Positions 1-8,011 of a DNA stretch of 64,000 nucleotides are shown here, in pieces. Position 1 is the first letter of the stretch. Each line of letters starts with the position of its first letter. The DNA comes from Pirellulales bacterium (GTDB taxonomy: Bacteria; Planctomycetota; Planctomycetia; Pirellulales; JAEUIK01): contig JAIBBZ010000013.1 of the NCBI GenBank assembly GCA_019694435.1, positions 62,001 through 126,000 on the forward strand, written 5' to 3'. A program made the translations under genes and the position numbers. A model generated the notes under the pieces. The model worked only from the letters and a program-made list of their open reading frames with translations. It did no database searches and had not been told where the DNA came from.

Positions 1-874
1 CCACGGCGCGACGCACGTCGGAGGCTTCGGTCTCGCCTTGTGCCGTCGTCGCAAGCTGATAGGCCAGGGCCAAGGCTGCCGCCATCGAAAGCCCGAACAT
101 GGCCGTTGTCCGAACATCGCCGCCCAGCAGCAGGTTACGCGATTCCTCGGGCAGTTGCAGGAGCAAATGCATGCCGGCCAGCGTTTGTAAGAGCGTGGGC
201 ACTAACGCGACGCGGGCGCCCCAAGTGACGAGCCGTGCGACATCGGCGCTCGCCGCGCCATATCGCTCGCTCGCGCGGGCGAACAGCATCATCGCGACCC
301 CGGCGACGGCCGCTGCCGAAAGCACGTTGTGGAGCACGCGGCTCAAGACTTCGGGATTGGAGACCAGCGTCAGAAAGTCAAAGTGCTCGGACGACAAGCC
401 CGCATCGGTCGCCGCCACGGCGACAATGGCGAACAAGCCTGCGAAGTGATAGGCCAGGTTCGTCGCAGCCAACGCAGGCAAGGCCGCATGCAGCCAACCC
501 CACGCCGAGCGATAGCTAAATCGCTGCCAACCGTAGAGATACGCCAGGAGACAGACTCCTGAAAACACGAGTTCGATGGCGCCGAACCAGAGGCGTCGAG
601 CGGGTACTTGGAGCAACGTGTCGAACCAAGCGCGTGGATAGAGCCAGGCCAGGAGCCCTACGCCCAGCAGCCCGAACAGCACGCTCCACACGAGCGCCAA
701 CAGCGACTGCGCGATCAGTCGCCGGCCGGTCAGGCCCGCGGCCAAGTCACCGTTACGCCGCTCGCGCCGATGCAGCCACTGTGCGACGAGAGGACCCGCC
801 GTCGCGAGGTTCACCGCCAGCAGATGCGCCGCCGTCAAGACGTTGAGCAAAGTGACCAACAGACCGTGAAGCAT
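1..874 (-). CDS. Integral membrane protein, C-terminus cut by window edge
   Basis: An open frame runs on the minus strand from an ATG at 874 to the left edge without a stop, so only about 291 N-terminal residues are visible. The translation is strongly hydrophobic, with roughly seven membrane segments separated by short Arg/Glu loops. The N-terminal helix carries a His (TAAHLLAVNL) and a later helix has the pattern NPEVLSRVLHNVLSA. This loosely recalls the haem-ligand His helices of cytochrome bd subunit I (NPVAQVKFVHTV in CydA), but the similarity is weak and from memory. The function is therefore left open. Codon use matches the neighbouring genes, and no competing plus-strand gene is convincing. 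Confidence 0.65.
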   Translation of the reverse strand, partial: MLHGLLVTLLNVLTAAHLLAVNLATAGPLVAQWLHRRERRNGDLAAGLTGRRLIAQSLLALVWSVLFGLLGVGLLAWLYPRAWFDTLLQVPARRLWFGAIELVFSGVCLLAYLYGWQRFSYRSAWGWLHAALPALAATNLAYHFAGLFAIVAVAATDAGLSSEHFDFLTLVSNPEVLSRVLHNVLSAAAVAGVAMMLFARASERYGAASADVARLVTWGARVALVPTLLQTLAGMHLLLQLPEESRNLLLGGDVRTTAMFGLSMAAALALAYQLATTAQGETEASDVRRAV

Positions 875-1112
875 GCGAAAGCGGCTCGAAGCGCGGTGCA
901 AGGCAGGGAGCAATCGACGCGGACATGCGGCCGATGTCGTGCAAGGGGGGCATTATAGCGCTCGACCGCGCCGATCGCACAGGGGCGCAGGTGGAGTTCC
1001 CCGCCGCAATCGGCCCTCGCGACGAGTGGCGTCGCGCAGCGTTTGACAGGTTGCGCGCAGGCAACCTAGGATTGCCTCGTGCCACCGCAGATGGTTCGCT
1101 GCGTGTCACCTT

Positions 1113-1186
1113 GGGCGGTTAGCTCAGTCGGCTAGAGCGCCACGTTTACACCGTGGATGTCGGGGGTTCGAGTCCCTCACCGCCCA
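1113..1186 (+). tRNA. tRNA-Val (anticodon TAC)
   Basis: The sequence folds as a full cloverleaf. The acceptor arm GGGCGGT pairs with ACCGCCC at 1179-1185, with discriminator A at 1186. The D-arm contains AGCTCAGTCGG. The anticodon stem CCACG/CGTGG closes a loop TTTACAC with anticodon TAC at 1147-1149, and the T-arm carries GGTTCGAGTCC. The anticodon reads GUA valine codons. The 3' CCA is not fully encoded (ACCT follows), so the tail must be added after transcription. Confidence 0.95.
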
Positions 1187-1337
1187 CCTGCATGCGGCCA
1201 CGCGGCGCGAGCTTGCAGCAATGTGTTCGTCCGCCGGGCGCATTGCGCCTGGCGGTGAGCCTTGTTCTGCTCGCAGGCTTGCGAGGCAATTTGCCGTCCC
1301 GTTAGACTCGCGGCCCGGAGCGATCGAACAGGGATTC

Positions 1338-3590
1338 ATGAGCCGCAAATCACGTAGCGCCGCGCGTCGCCTGGAGTTGCCATCGGCCGGCGAGAGCTCG
1401 CCGCCGCCTCGTTCGTTGCCCGTCTGGGTCGACGTGGCCGTCGTGTTCGCCGTCGCCTTGGTTCTGCGCGGGGTACATCTGTGGCAAATGAGCGGCACGC
1501 TGATCTACCAGGTGCTCATTTCCGATCCGCGCCAATACGACGCTTGGGCCCAGACAATTGTCGGCGGCGATTGGATTGGCAAGGAGGTGTTCTACCAGAC
1601 GCCTCTGTATCCGTACCTCCTGGCCGGGCTGTATCGGTGCTTCGGCCACGACTACTGGGTCGTCCGCATCGCCCAGGCGCTGTGCGGCGCGACGGCGTGC
1701 GTGTTTCTGTCGCGGGCCGGAGCGGCCTGGTTCGATCGACGCGCCGGACTGGTCGCAGGCTTGATGCTGGCCGCGTTTCCGCCGGCAATCTTCTTCGACG
1801 GGATTTTGCAAAAGGCCTCGCTCGACTTGCTCTTGATGTCGGCGCTGTTGTGGGTGCTGGCTTCGGTCCAAGATCGGCCGCGCGGATGGCGGTTTGGGTT
1901 GGCCGGCGTCCTTGTCGGGGCGACGACGCTCAATCGCGAGAACGCCGCAGTGCTTGCGCCGATTCTGCTCGGCTGGCTGGTGTGGCTTTCGTGGCCGCGT
2001 CGACCCTGGGCAACCGTCGGCTGGAGCGCCGCGTTCCTCGTCGGCATCGCACTGGTGTTAGTGCCGGTGGGGGCGCGCAACTACCGCGTCGGCGGCATGT
2101 TTGCCCTGACCACTTCGCAATTGGGACCGAACTTCTACATCGGTAACCGGGCCGAGGCAAACGGCACCTACGATTCGCTACGGCCGGGCCGTGGCGATCC
2201 GCGCTTCGAACGCGAAGACGCCCGGCAATTGGCCGAACGTGCCGCGGGACACGAACTGACCCCGGCGGAAATCTCGCGCTATTGGTTGCACCGTGCGATC
2301 AGCGACATCGGCGCGGCACCGGGCCGCTGGTGTTCGCTGTTGTGGCGCAAATGGCTGTGGACCTTCAATGGTCACGAATTGATCGATTCGGAAAGCCTCT
2401 ATACGCACGCCCGCTATTCCCGGGTACTCGGCCTGCTGAGCCCCGTATGGCATTTCGGCACGCTGACGCCGCTGGCGCTGGCCGGCATTTGGTTCACGCG
2501 CCGCGCGTATCGACGACTGGCGGTGCTGTACCTGGTGATTCTCGGAATGGCCGCCGCGGTGGCCCTGTTTTACGTCTTCGCGCGCTACCGCTATCCGCTG
2601 GCGCCGGCCTTGACCTTGTTTGCTGCAGCGGGTGGCGTGACGCTCGTCGAGCGCGTGCGGAGTTTGCAGGCATGGCCTATCTGGGAAACGGCCACGGGGG
2701 TCGCGTTGGGGTTGCTGGGGCTCGTGTTCTGCAATGTGCCGGTCGACCTGCCGCGCTTCGATGACGATGCGGTGACCCTCTTCAACGTGGGGACCGAGTT
2801 GAGCGGCCAGGGGCGCCTCGACGACGCGGTAAAGCTCTGGCGAGCGGCCATGAAGGAGGACCGCCGAATCCCCGAGGTTTACCATCACCTCGGGCGCGCC
2901 ATGTTGGCGCGCGGCCAGCTCGACGCCGCGCAGCAGTATTTTGCCGATGGTCGGCAGATCGACGCGCGCCAGCCGATGTTTCCGCTCAATCTCGCGCTGA
3001 TCGCAGCACAGCGCGGCGACGAGACGCAAGCGCGGCAGTTGTTGGTCGCGGCCGTACGCCTCGATACGGTGACGCTCGCCGCGATTCCAGGACTCGCGGC
3101 CGACGCTCTGCGCCTCGGCCAGCCGCAGGGGGGCATCTTCCTGCTCCGGTTTCTCGTCGAGCAGTTGCCCCAACAGCTCACTCCGCGCGTGCAGCTCATC
3201 GCGGCCTATCAGGCAACAGGGGACGATCGCGCGGCGGCGGTTGAGTTGCGTACCGCCCTGCAACTCGACCCGCAGAACCTGAAGCTGCGCAACAGCCTTG
3301 CATGGCTCATGGCCACGAGCCGCGATCGGGCGGTGCGGGATCCCCAAGGCGCCTTGAAGCTGGCCGAGGCGCTTTGCCAGGAGACCCAGATGCGCCAACC
3401 GACTTTGCTTGATACCTTGGCCGTGGCCTACGCCGCCGCCGGTCAATACGCCCAGGCGGTCGAGACCTGCCGGCAGGCGCTGGCCTTGAACACCGACGCC
3501 CGATTGCAGGGCGAACTCGCAGCGCGTCTCGCACAGTTCGAGGCGGGCAAACCTTGGGGTGTTCCGAGCGATGGTGCGGCGGGGCCCTGA
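1338..3590 (+). CDS. Glycosyltransferase family 39-like membrane protein with C-terminal TPR repeats
   Basis: This 750-residue protein begins with a membrane segment (WVDVAVVFAVALVLRGVHLW). An ArnT/PMT-like extracytoplasmic loop follows, with an Asp-rich stretch (SDPRQYDAWAQ) and then about ten further membrane helices up to roughly residue 470. From about residue 475 the chain changes to tetratricopeptide-type helices (GTELSGQGRLDDAVKLW, YHHLGRAMLARGQLDAA). GT-39 proteins transfer sugars or mannosyl groups from polyprenyl-phosphate carriers on the outer face of the membrane. The acceptor here cannot be read from sequence. The ATG at 1338 starts MSRKSR, and an in-frame ATG at 1221 would add 39 unlikely residues. 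The next gene, on the opposite strand, also has TPRs. Confidence 0.85.
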   Translation: MSRKSRSAARRLELPSAGESSPPPRSLPVWVDVAVVFAVALVLRGVHLWQMSGTLIYQVLISDPRQYDAWAQTIVGGDWIGKEVFYQTPLYPYLLAGLYRCFGHDYWVVRIAQALCGATACVFLSRAGAAWFDRRAGLVAGLMLAAFPPAIFFDGILQKASLDLLLMSALLWVLASVQDRPRGWRFGLAGVLVGATTLNRENAAVLAPILLGWLVWLSWPRRPWATVGWSAAFLVGIALVLVPVGARNYRVGGMFALTTSQLGPNFYIGNRAEANGTYDSLRPGRGDPRFEREDARQLAERAAGHELTPAEISRYWLHRAISDIGAAPGRWCSLLWRKWLWTFNGHELIDSESLYTHARYSRVLGLLSPVWHFGTLTPLALAGIWFTRRAYRRLAVLYLVILGMAAAVALFYVFARYRYPLAPALTLFAAAGGVTLVERVRSLQAWPIWETATGVALGLLGLVFCNVPVDLPRFDDDAVTLFNVGTELSGQGRLDDAVKLWRAAMKEDRRIPEVYHHLGRAMLARGQLDAAQQYFADGRQIDARQPMFPLNLALIAAQRGDETQARQLLVAAVRLDTVTLAAIPGLAADALRLGQPQGGIFLLRFLVEQLPQQLTPRVQLIAAYQATGDDRAAAVELRTALQLDPQNLKLRNSLAWLMATSRDRAVRDPQGALKLAEALCQETQMRQPTLLDTLAVAYAAAGQYAQAVETCRQALALNTDARLQGELAARLAQFEAGKPWGVPSDGAAGP

Positions 3591-4355
3591 CTACCCGCGC
3601 CCATGGCGCCACAGCCACATCCGGGCCTTCATGAGCCAATGCCGGTTGCGGCGGCGCTGAAAGCGCGGGCTGTGACGCACGCTGAACACGACCTCTTCCA
3701 TCAAGCGGCGAGCTTCGTCGTGCTGGCCGGCCGCCTCCTGCAACAGGGCCTGCTCATAGCTCGCCTCGGGATGACCGGGATAGAACCGCAGCATCTGGTG
3801 GAGCACTTCCCGGGCACGGTCCGAGTTGCCGCACCGCAATTGCGATTGGGCGAGTCGCAGATACGTGGCGCCATAGTCGTGTTCCGGCTTGGTCGCATAC
3901 ACGCGCTCGTACAGCTCGGCAGCCTCGGCGTATTCGCCGCGCGCGAAGCGACATTGTGCCAGGCCATATTGCGCGTCGAGCTGCTCCGGCTCGCGCTGCA
4001 GGCAGGACTCGAACCAACGCCGTGCCTTGGCCAGATTGCCATGCTTCAGATAAACCTGCGCAAGCTGCAGCATGTGATGCGGCTTGTCCATGTGGGCGAT
4101 CTTGCGCTGCAAATCGTCGATTTGGTCGCCCGCGCCGCGCAGCCGCTCGAACCACATCTGCGCCGAGCGGAGCGATTCCTGGTAGAGGCCCGGCATCAGG
4201 AACAACGTCATCAGCCACAGCGGGCAGATCAGCGACAACACAAACTCCGACGCGCCGCTGACCACGGCCGCCAGCGCGGCAGGCAGCACGCCGCTGTGGC
4301 CGAGGATGGACCCCAGGAATGCCAGTGCAAGGATACCCAGCCAGATGCGCAACAT
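3591..4355 (-). CDS. Membrane-anchored TPR protein
   Basis: The protein has 254 residues. Two N-terminal membrane segments (about residues 1-25 and 35-60) are followed by a short coiled region (GAGDQIDDLQRKIAHMD). Several TPR units then follow (MLQLAQVYLKHGNLAKARRW, AQYGLAQCRFARGEYAEAAELY). The end is basic (RRRNRHWLMKARMWLWRHGRG). Such proteins usually act as scaffolds for protein complexes. Nothing in the sequence points to an enzyme. The chosen ATG (4355) opens a hydrophobic segment, whereas the longer in-frame extension to 5117 runs antisense through the sugar isomerase gene and is rejected. It is convergent with the glycosyltransferase, with adjacent stop codons. Confidence 0.8.
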   Translation of the reverse strand: MLRIWLGILALAFLGSILGHSGVLPAALAAVVSGASEFVLSLICPLWLMTLFLMPGLYQESLRSAQMWFERLRGAGDQIDDLQRKIAHMDKPHHMLQLAQVYLKHGNLAKARRWFESCLQREPEQLDAQYGLAQCRFARGEYAEAAELYERVYATKPEHDYGATYLRLAQSQLRCGNSDRAREVLHQMLRFYPGHPEASYEQALLQEAAGQHDEARRLMEEVVFSVRHSPRFQRRRNRHWLMKARMWLWRHGRG

Positions 4356-4487
4356 GGCGAGCAATATACCGTCGCTCGCGACACGTCGTGAACGCGGCAA
4401 GTTGAGCCTGGGGCCAGGGCGCACTACGATTGCGACCCACGGGGATACGCGGCGATTGTTCCGGTAGCGAGGCGAGGGCCGACGGCG

Positions 4488-5309
4488 ATGAAACTGGGAC
4501 TCATCAACTCGGCCTGGGTACAAGCCGGCCAGCCGGTGGAGTTCGGCCTGCGCAAGACCAAGGAAATCGGCTTCGACACGATCGATCTGTTTGCCGATCC
4601 GCTGGAAATGGGCGCTCGCGAGCGGAGGCTGATTCGGGACGAATGCGCACGGCTCGAACTGCCGATCGTCTCGTTGTGCTGTGTGGCCCTCGGCTTGATC
4701 GACTTCAATCCCAGCGTGCAAAAGTTCCACGTGGCCCGGGTCCGGGCGTTTCTCGATCTGGCTTACGAATATCGGGCACGGAACGTGTTGCTGGTGCTGG
4801 GTGAATATGTCTGGCAACAAGAAGTGATTGCCCCGGCCGAACAGTGGCAAACGGCCGTGGCACGGCTGCGCGAGCTGGGCATTTACGCTGCCGATCTGGG
4901 GCTTGAAATCGCGTTGGAACTCGAGCCATTTCGGCTGTCGCTCGTCAACGATATCGACACGATGGTGCGCATGCTCGACGACGTAGGGCTCGCGAACGTG
5001 CGGGCCAATGTCGACATCTCCCATCTGGTGCTGTCGCACGTCGCGCCCGAGGAACTGCGCCGCTTGCGCGGGCGTGCCGCCCATGTCCACCTGTCCGACT
5101 GCAATGGCCAGATCCACGGCGATCTGCCGCCGGGGCGCGGGGTGGTGCCGTTCGAACCCTACCTGCGCGAGATCCAGGCGTTGGGGATCGACGGTTCGAT
5201 TTCGATCGAACTCGAATACTCTCCCGAACCGGATCAGATTGTGGCCTGGGTCGAAGAGGCCTACCGCGAAACGGAACGACTGATGCGCTCCGTGGGGCTG
5301 CGCGATTAG
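4488..5309 (+). CDS. Sugar phosphate isomerase/epimerase (xylose-isomerase-like TIM barrel)
   Basis: This 273-residue protein has the AP endonuclease 2/xylose-isomerase-like TIM-barrel pattern. Beta strand 1 is MKLGLINSAW. The metal-binding acidic and histidine residues sit at the C-ends of later strands: EIALELEPF, ANVDISHLVLSHV, HVHLSDCNGQIHGDLPPGRG and SISIELEYSPEP. The family isomerises or epimerises sugars, sugar acids or inositol derivatives using a divalent metal, and the specific substrate is not deducible. It is divergently oriented from the TPR gene and is followed by a convergent thioesterase. An ATG at 4488 with a GAGGCGAGG stretch upstream supports the start. Confidence 0.9.
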   Translation: MKLGLINSAWVQAGQPVEFGLRKTKEIGFDTIDLFADPLEMGARERRLIRDECARLELPIVSLCCVALGLIDFNPSVQKFHVARVRAFLDLAYEYRARNVLLVLGEYVWQQEVIAPAEQWQTAVARLRELGIYAADLGLEIALELEPFRLSLVNDIDTMVRMLDDVGLANVRANVDISHLVLSHVAPEELRRLRGRAAHVHLSDCNGQIHGDLPPGRGVVPFEPYLREIQALGIDGSISIELEYSPEPDQIVAWVEEAYRETERLMRSVGLRD

Positions 5310-5336
5310 CGTCCGCCCGTCGGCCGTGCCCGAAGC

Positions 5337-5786
5337 TCACTCGGTGCGCAGCCATTCCGGCACGCGTTGAATGCTGCCTTCACGGTCGACGCAGGCCAGC
5401 GTGCTGGCCCCTTCGGCTAACAGCTCTGCACCGCGAAAGATCCGATACTCGTGTTCGATCTTGGCGGCCGAGACCCGGGAGGTCCGTGTGCAGAGGCGGA
5501 GCACGTCGTCGTACCGCGCTGGCCGGTGGAATCGGGCATTGATCCGCACGACCACCATGAGCAACCCGGCTTCCTCGACGGCACGATAGGCGAGTCCATT
5601 GGCGCGCAGCAATTCGGTGCGGCCCATCTCGAAGTACGTGAAATAGTTGGCGTGGTGGACCACGCCCATCGCGTCGGTCTCCTGGTAGCGCACGCGAATT
5701 TCAATTTCGTGCTCGCGATGCACCACTTCCGGCAGCGAGGGCGGCCGATTTTCAGGCGTATCGCCGTCCACAGTCGGCTCAGACAT
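5337..5786 (-). CDS. Acyl-CoA thioesterase, 4HBT/YbgC hotdog family
   Basis: The protein has 149 residues. After a short polar N-terminus comes the hotdog-fold signature RVRYQETDAMGVVHHANYF, in which the Asp of the ETDAMG block is the catalytic residue of the 4-hydroxybenzoyl-CoA thioesterase/YbgC family. FEMGRTELLRANGL follows, and then a typical beta-sheet C-terminus (ARFHRPARYDDVLRLCTR). YbgC-like enzymes hydrolyse short or medium acyl-CoAs in the cytoplasm and are often tied to envelope or lipid metabolism. No tol-pal genes lie nearby, so the physiological substrate is unknown. Confidence 0.9.
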   Translation of the reverse strand: MSEPTVDGDTPENRPPSLPEVVHREHEIEIRVRYQETDAMGVVHHANYFTYFEMGRTELLRANGLAYRAVEEAGLLMVVVRINARFHRPARYDDVLRLCTRTSRVSAAKIEHEYRIFRGAELLAEGASTLACVDREGSIQRVPEWLRTE

Positions 5787-5968
5787 CGAGGGCGAGTCCT
5801 TTCTTGGCGATGCGCCGCGAGGGCTGCGGTCGCGATCAGCTAGCGTTGACGGAACTGCCGATGCGGCATAAATTTATCGTCATTGGAGCCCGTGGCTGCA
5901 ACGCCCGGTGCGCGGACGCCCCCCTGTGCGTCCACCCGGTCGGGACGTCCGCCCTGGAAGGATGGATC

Positions 5969-6463
5969 ATGAGCATTGGCGACAGCGACGACACGGATCT
6001 GGCGACGATGCGGGGACGGAACTACCCGACGATTCGCCAGTTTACGGTGTTTCTGGAAAACCGGGTCGGGCAGCTTCTCGAGGTGGTCCGACGTTTCGAG
6101 GGAAGCCGAGTGCGGATCGTGGCCCTCAGCGTCACCGACTCGGCCGAGTGTGCGTTTGCCCGGTTCCTGCTCAGCCATCCTGAGCAAGGACGCGAGATAC
6201 TCGAGCGCGCCGGCTTGGCCTTGATCGAGAGCGATCTGATCGGGGTGGAGTTGCCGCCGGGACCTCATTCGCTGCTCCGGGTGTGCAAGGCATTGCTCGA
6301 GGCCGAAGTCAACATCGTGCAGGTCTACCCGCTGCTGAGCCGCCCACGCGGCCTGCCCGTCGTGGCGCTGATGGTCGACAACCTGGAAGCGGGTTTGGCG
6401 ACGCTCGCTTCGAAGCGGTTCAACATGGTGACCGAGGGCGATCTGCAGGACGACGACGAATAG
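5969..6463 (+). CDS. Tandem ACT-domain regulatory protein
   Basis: The 164-residue protein contains two ACT-like units, about residues 20-85 (QFTVFLENRVGQLLEVVRRF) and 90-155 (GPHSLLRVCKALLEAEVNIVQVYPLL). There is no catalytic domain. ACT domains bind amino acids or similar small ligands and control enzymes of amino-acid metabolism. The free-standing pair resembles acetolactate-synthase regulatory subunits, but which enzyme it acts on is unknown. The ATG at 5969 is preceded by GGAAGGATGG, a good ribosome-binding site. The frame is open further upstream to 5804 but without family-like sequence. Confidence 0.85.
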   Translation: MSIGDSDDTDLATMRGRNYPTIRQFTVFLENRVGQLLEVVRRFEGSRVRIVALSVTDSAECAFARFLLSHPEQGREILERAGLALIESDLIGVELPPGPHSLLRVCKALLEAEVNIVQVYPLLSRPRGLPVVALMVDNLEAGLATLASKRFNMVTEGDLQDDDE

Positions 6464-6544
6464 CCGCGGCGCCTGCCTGTGGCGGCGTCAGGTCTTGGTC
6501 TTGTGCTGCGCTAGGGAGCCGCGTACGCCGGCCCGCAGGCTGGG

Positions 6545-7129
6545 TTATTCGAACAGGTTTTCGGGCAGCGCGTCGACGCCGCGCACATCGACGCGGCGGA
6601 CCTGATCCCAGGGAATCGCGGCCAGCGTATACAGGCCGCTTTCATCGCGCACGGCGAACACGCCGACGGCACGCTGCGAAAGACTCGCGGCGTAATGATC
6701 GGGCGTGAGTGTCTCGTTCGAGCGCAGGTGGATCTCTACGGTGACGCCGGCGGCCTTGAGTGGCCAAAGTTCTTCGAAGGCCACGGCCATTGAATGCGGC
6801 CAGGCGACGGGGGATGCCGTCGCTGGCTCCCAATCGCCGCCGACCACCTCTTCCTCGACGATTTCGATGTTTTCGATCAGCTCGCCCTCGGCGAATTCCT
6901 CGATCGGCGGTGGCATGAACTCTTCAGCTTGTTCCTCCGACGTTTCGCCGGGTTGCTCTTCTGGCGGCGCAGCGGAGACCTCTTCCTCGGCCGCGGCCAT
7001 CTCCTCGAGCGTGGGAATGCGGAACCGCACGCCGCAATGCGGGCATTGCCCCGCGCGTCCTGCAAGGCTCAACGGACCGTGCAATTGATGGCCCGAAGGG
7101 CAAAGAAAGAGGAGCTTTTGCTCGGACAT
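6545..7129 (-). CDS. Zinc-ribbon protein with acidic middle region
   Basis: The 194-residue protein starts with a two-knuckle zinc ribbon: CPSGH at about residues 10-14 and CPHCG at about 28-32, with His of CPSGH as a likely fourth ligand. A strongly acidic Glu-rich stretch follows (about residues 45-105). The C-terminal part (DWEPATASPVAWPHSM onwards) ends in a small mixed alpha/beta region. Short zinc-ribbon proteins of this sort are common in planctomycetes, and their function is unknown. The ATG at 7129 (MSEQKLL) is preferred over 7156. It is divergent from the next zinc-ribbon gene, and the pair may share a promoter region. Confidence 0.75.
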   Translation of the reverse strand: MSEQKLLFLCPSGHQLHGPLSLAGRAGQCPHCGVRFRIPTLEEMAAAEEEVSAAPPEEQPGETSEEQAEEFMPPPIEEFAEGELIENIEIVEEEVVGGDWEPATASPVAWPHSMAVAFEELWPLKAAGVTVEIHLRSNETLTPDHYAASLSQRAVGVFAVRDESGLYTLAAIPWDQVRRVDVRGVDALPENLFE

Positions 7130-7280
7130 GCGCACGCGCCCTTGAACGATCGCCACGGGAAAAGCAGCAGCCGCATCGTACGCGCCGCACTCGGCGGCGA
7201 CAACGCTTGCTCATGCGGCGCGGCCGTGCCAAACTGGCGCCTTCGATTTCAGGAATTCGACGCGTCCTTCGAGTGGTTGC

Positions 7281-7967
7281 ATGCCCATTCCGGTCGTTTG
7301 CCCCGGCTGCAAGGCGAGTTTTCGCGTCAGTGACAAATTCGCGGGCAAACAGGGCCCTTGTCCGCGCTGCAAGACCACGATCAACATTCCGGCGGCGACT
7401 GCGGAAGAGATCAAGATCCATGTCCCCGAGGAGCACGCCTCGGGCGGAAAGGACTCGAAAGGGCGCCCGTCGACCAAGCCGATCGCGCGGCAGGAGACGA
7501 AGTTCAACCCGGTTACGGTCTTCGCCGTCGTCGTCGGTAGCCTGGCCGTTGTCGTCCTGGCCGTCTTGCTCCGCTTCATGCCGGCGGTGCCAGTGGTGGT
7601 TCCCGCCGTGGGGCTGGTGCTGATTTCGCCGGCGATTGCCGTGGGCTGTTACGCGCTATTGCGCAATGCCGAGTTGGAGCCCTATCGCGGTTGGTCGTTG
7701 TGGATTCGCGGGGCGATCTGCGGCCTGGTCTATACGGTCACCTGGGCAGCATTTGCCTGGCTGCTGCCGATCTACGTCGAACGGCCGGAGCTGTGGGTGT
7801 GGATGTTTATCGTCCCGCCGTTCTTTTTGGCCGGCGCCACGGCGGCCTTCGCCACCTTCGATTTCGACTTCGGCACTGCGGCCGTGCACTACGGCTTTTA
7901 TGCCTTGTTGACGATTGTGCTCGGCTACTGCGCTGCGCTGTTTCCGCCCACCTGGGTGACCGGCTAG
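7281..7967 (+). CDS. Zinc-ribbon (MJ0042-like) membrane protein
   Basis: The 228-residue protein opens with MPIPVVCPGCKASFRVSD and CPRCKTTINIPA, a CxxC...CxxC ribbon of the MJ0042 type. A polar linker (residues 50-75) follows, then about five membrane segments from residue 77 to the end (FAVVVGSLAVVVLAVLL, VGLVLISPAIAVGCYALL, AICGLVYTVTWAAFAWL and others). The ribbon probably faces the cytoplasm. The role is unknown. It stands divergent from the other zinc-ribbon gene and convergent with the esterase. Confidence 0.8.
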   Translation: MPIPVVCPGCKASFRVSDKFAGKQGPCPRCKTTINIPAATAEEIKIHVPEEHASGGKDSKGRPSTKPIARQETKFNPVTVFAVVVGSLAVVVLAVLLRFMPAVPVVVPAVGLVLISPAIAVGCYALLRNAELEPYRGWSLWIRGAICGLVYTVTWAAFAWLLPIYVERPELWVWMFIVPPFFLAGATAAFATFDFDFGTAAVHYGFYALLTIVLGYCAALFPPTWVTG

Positions 7968-8011
7968 CGGACCTGACCGTTGTAAGCAGGGCCCGTTGGT
8001 CGAAGGGCGCG

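Noticed and set aside
2178..3446. 422-codon minus-strand frame inside the glycosyltransferase/TPR gene
   Set aside because: It is antisense to the membrane/TPR protein, and the residue bias is typical of a shadow.
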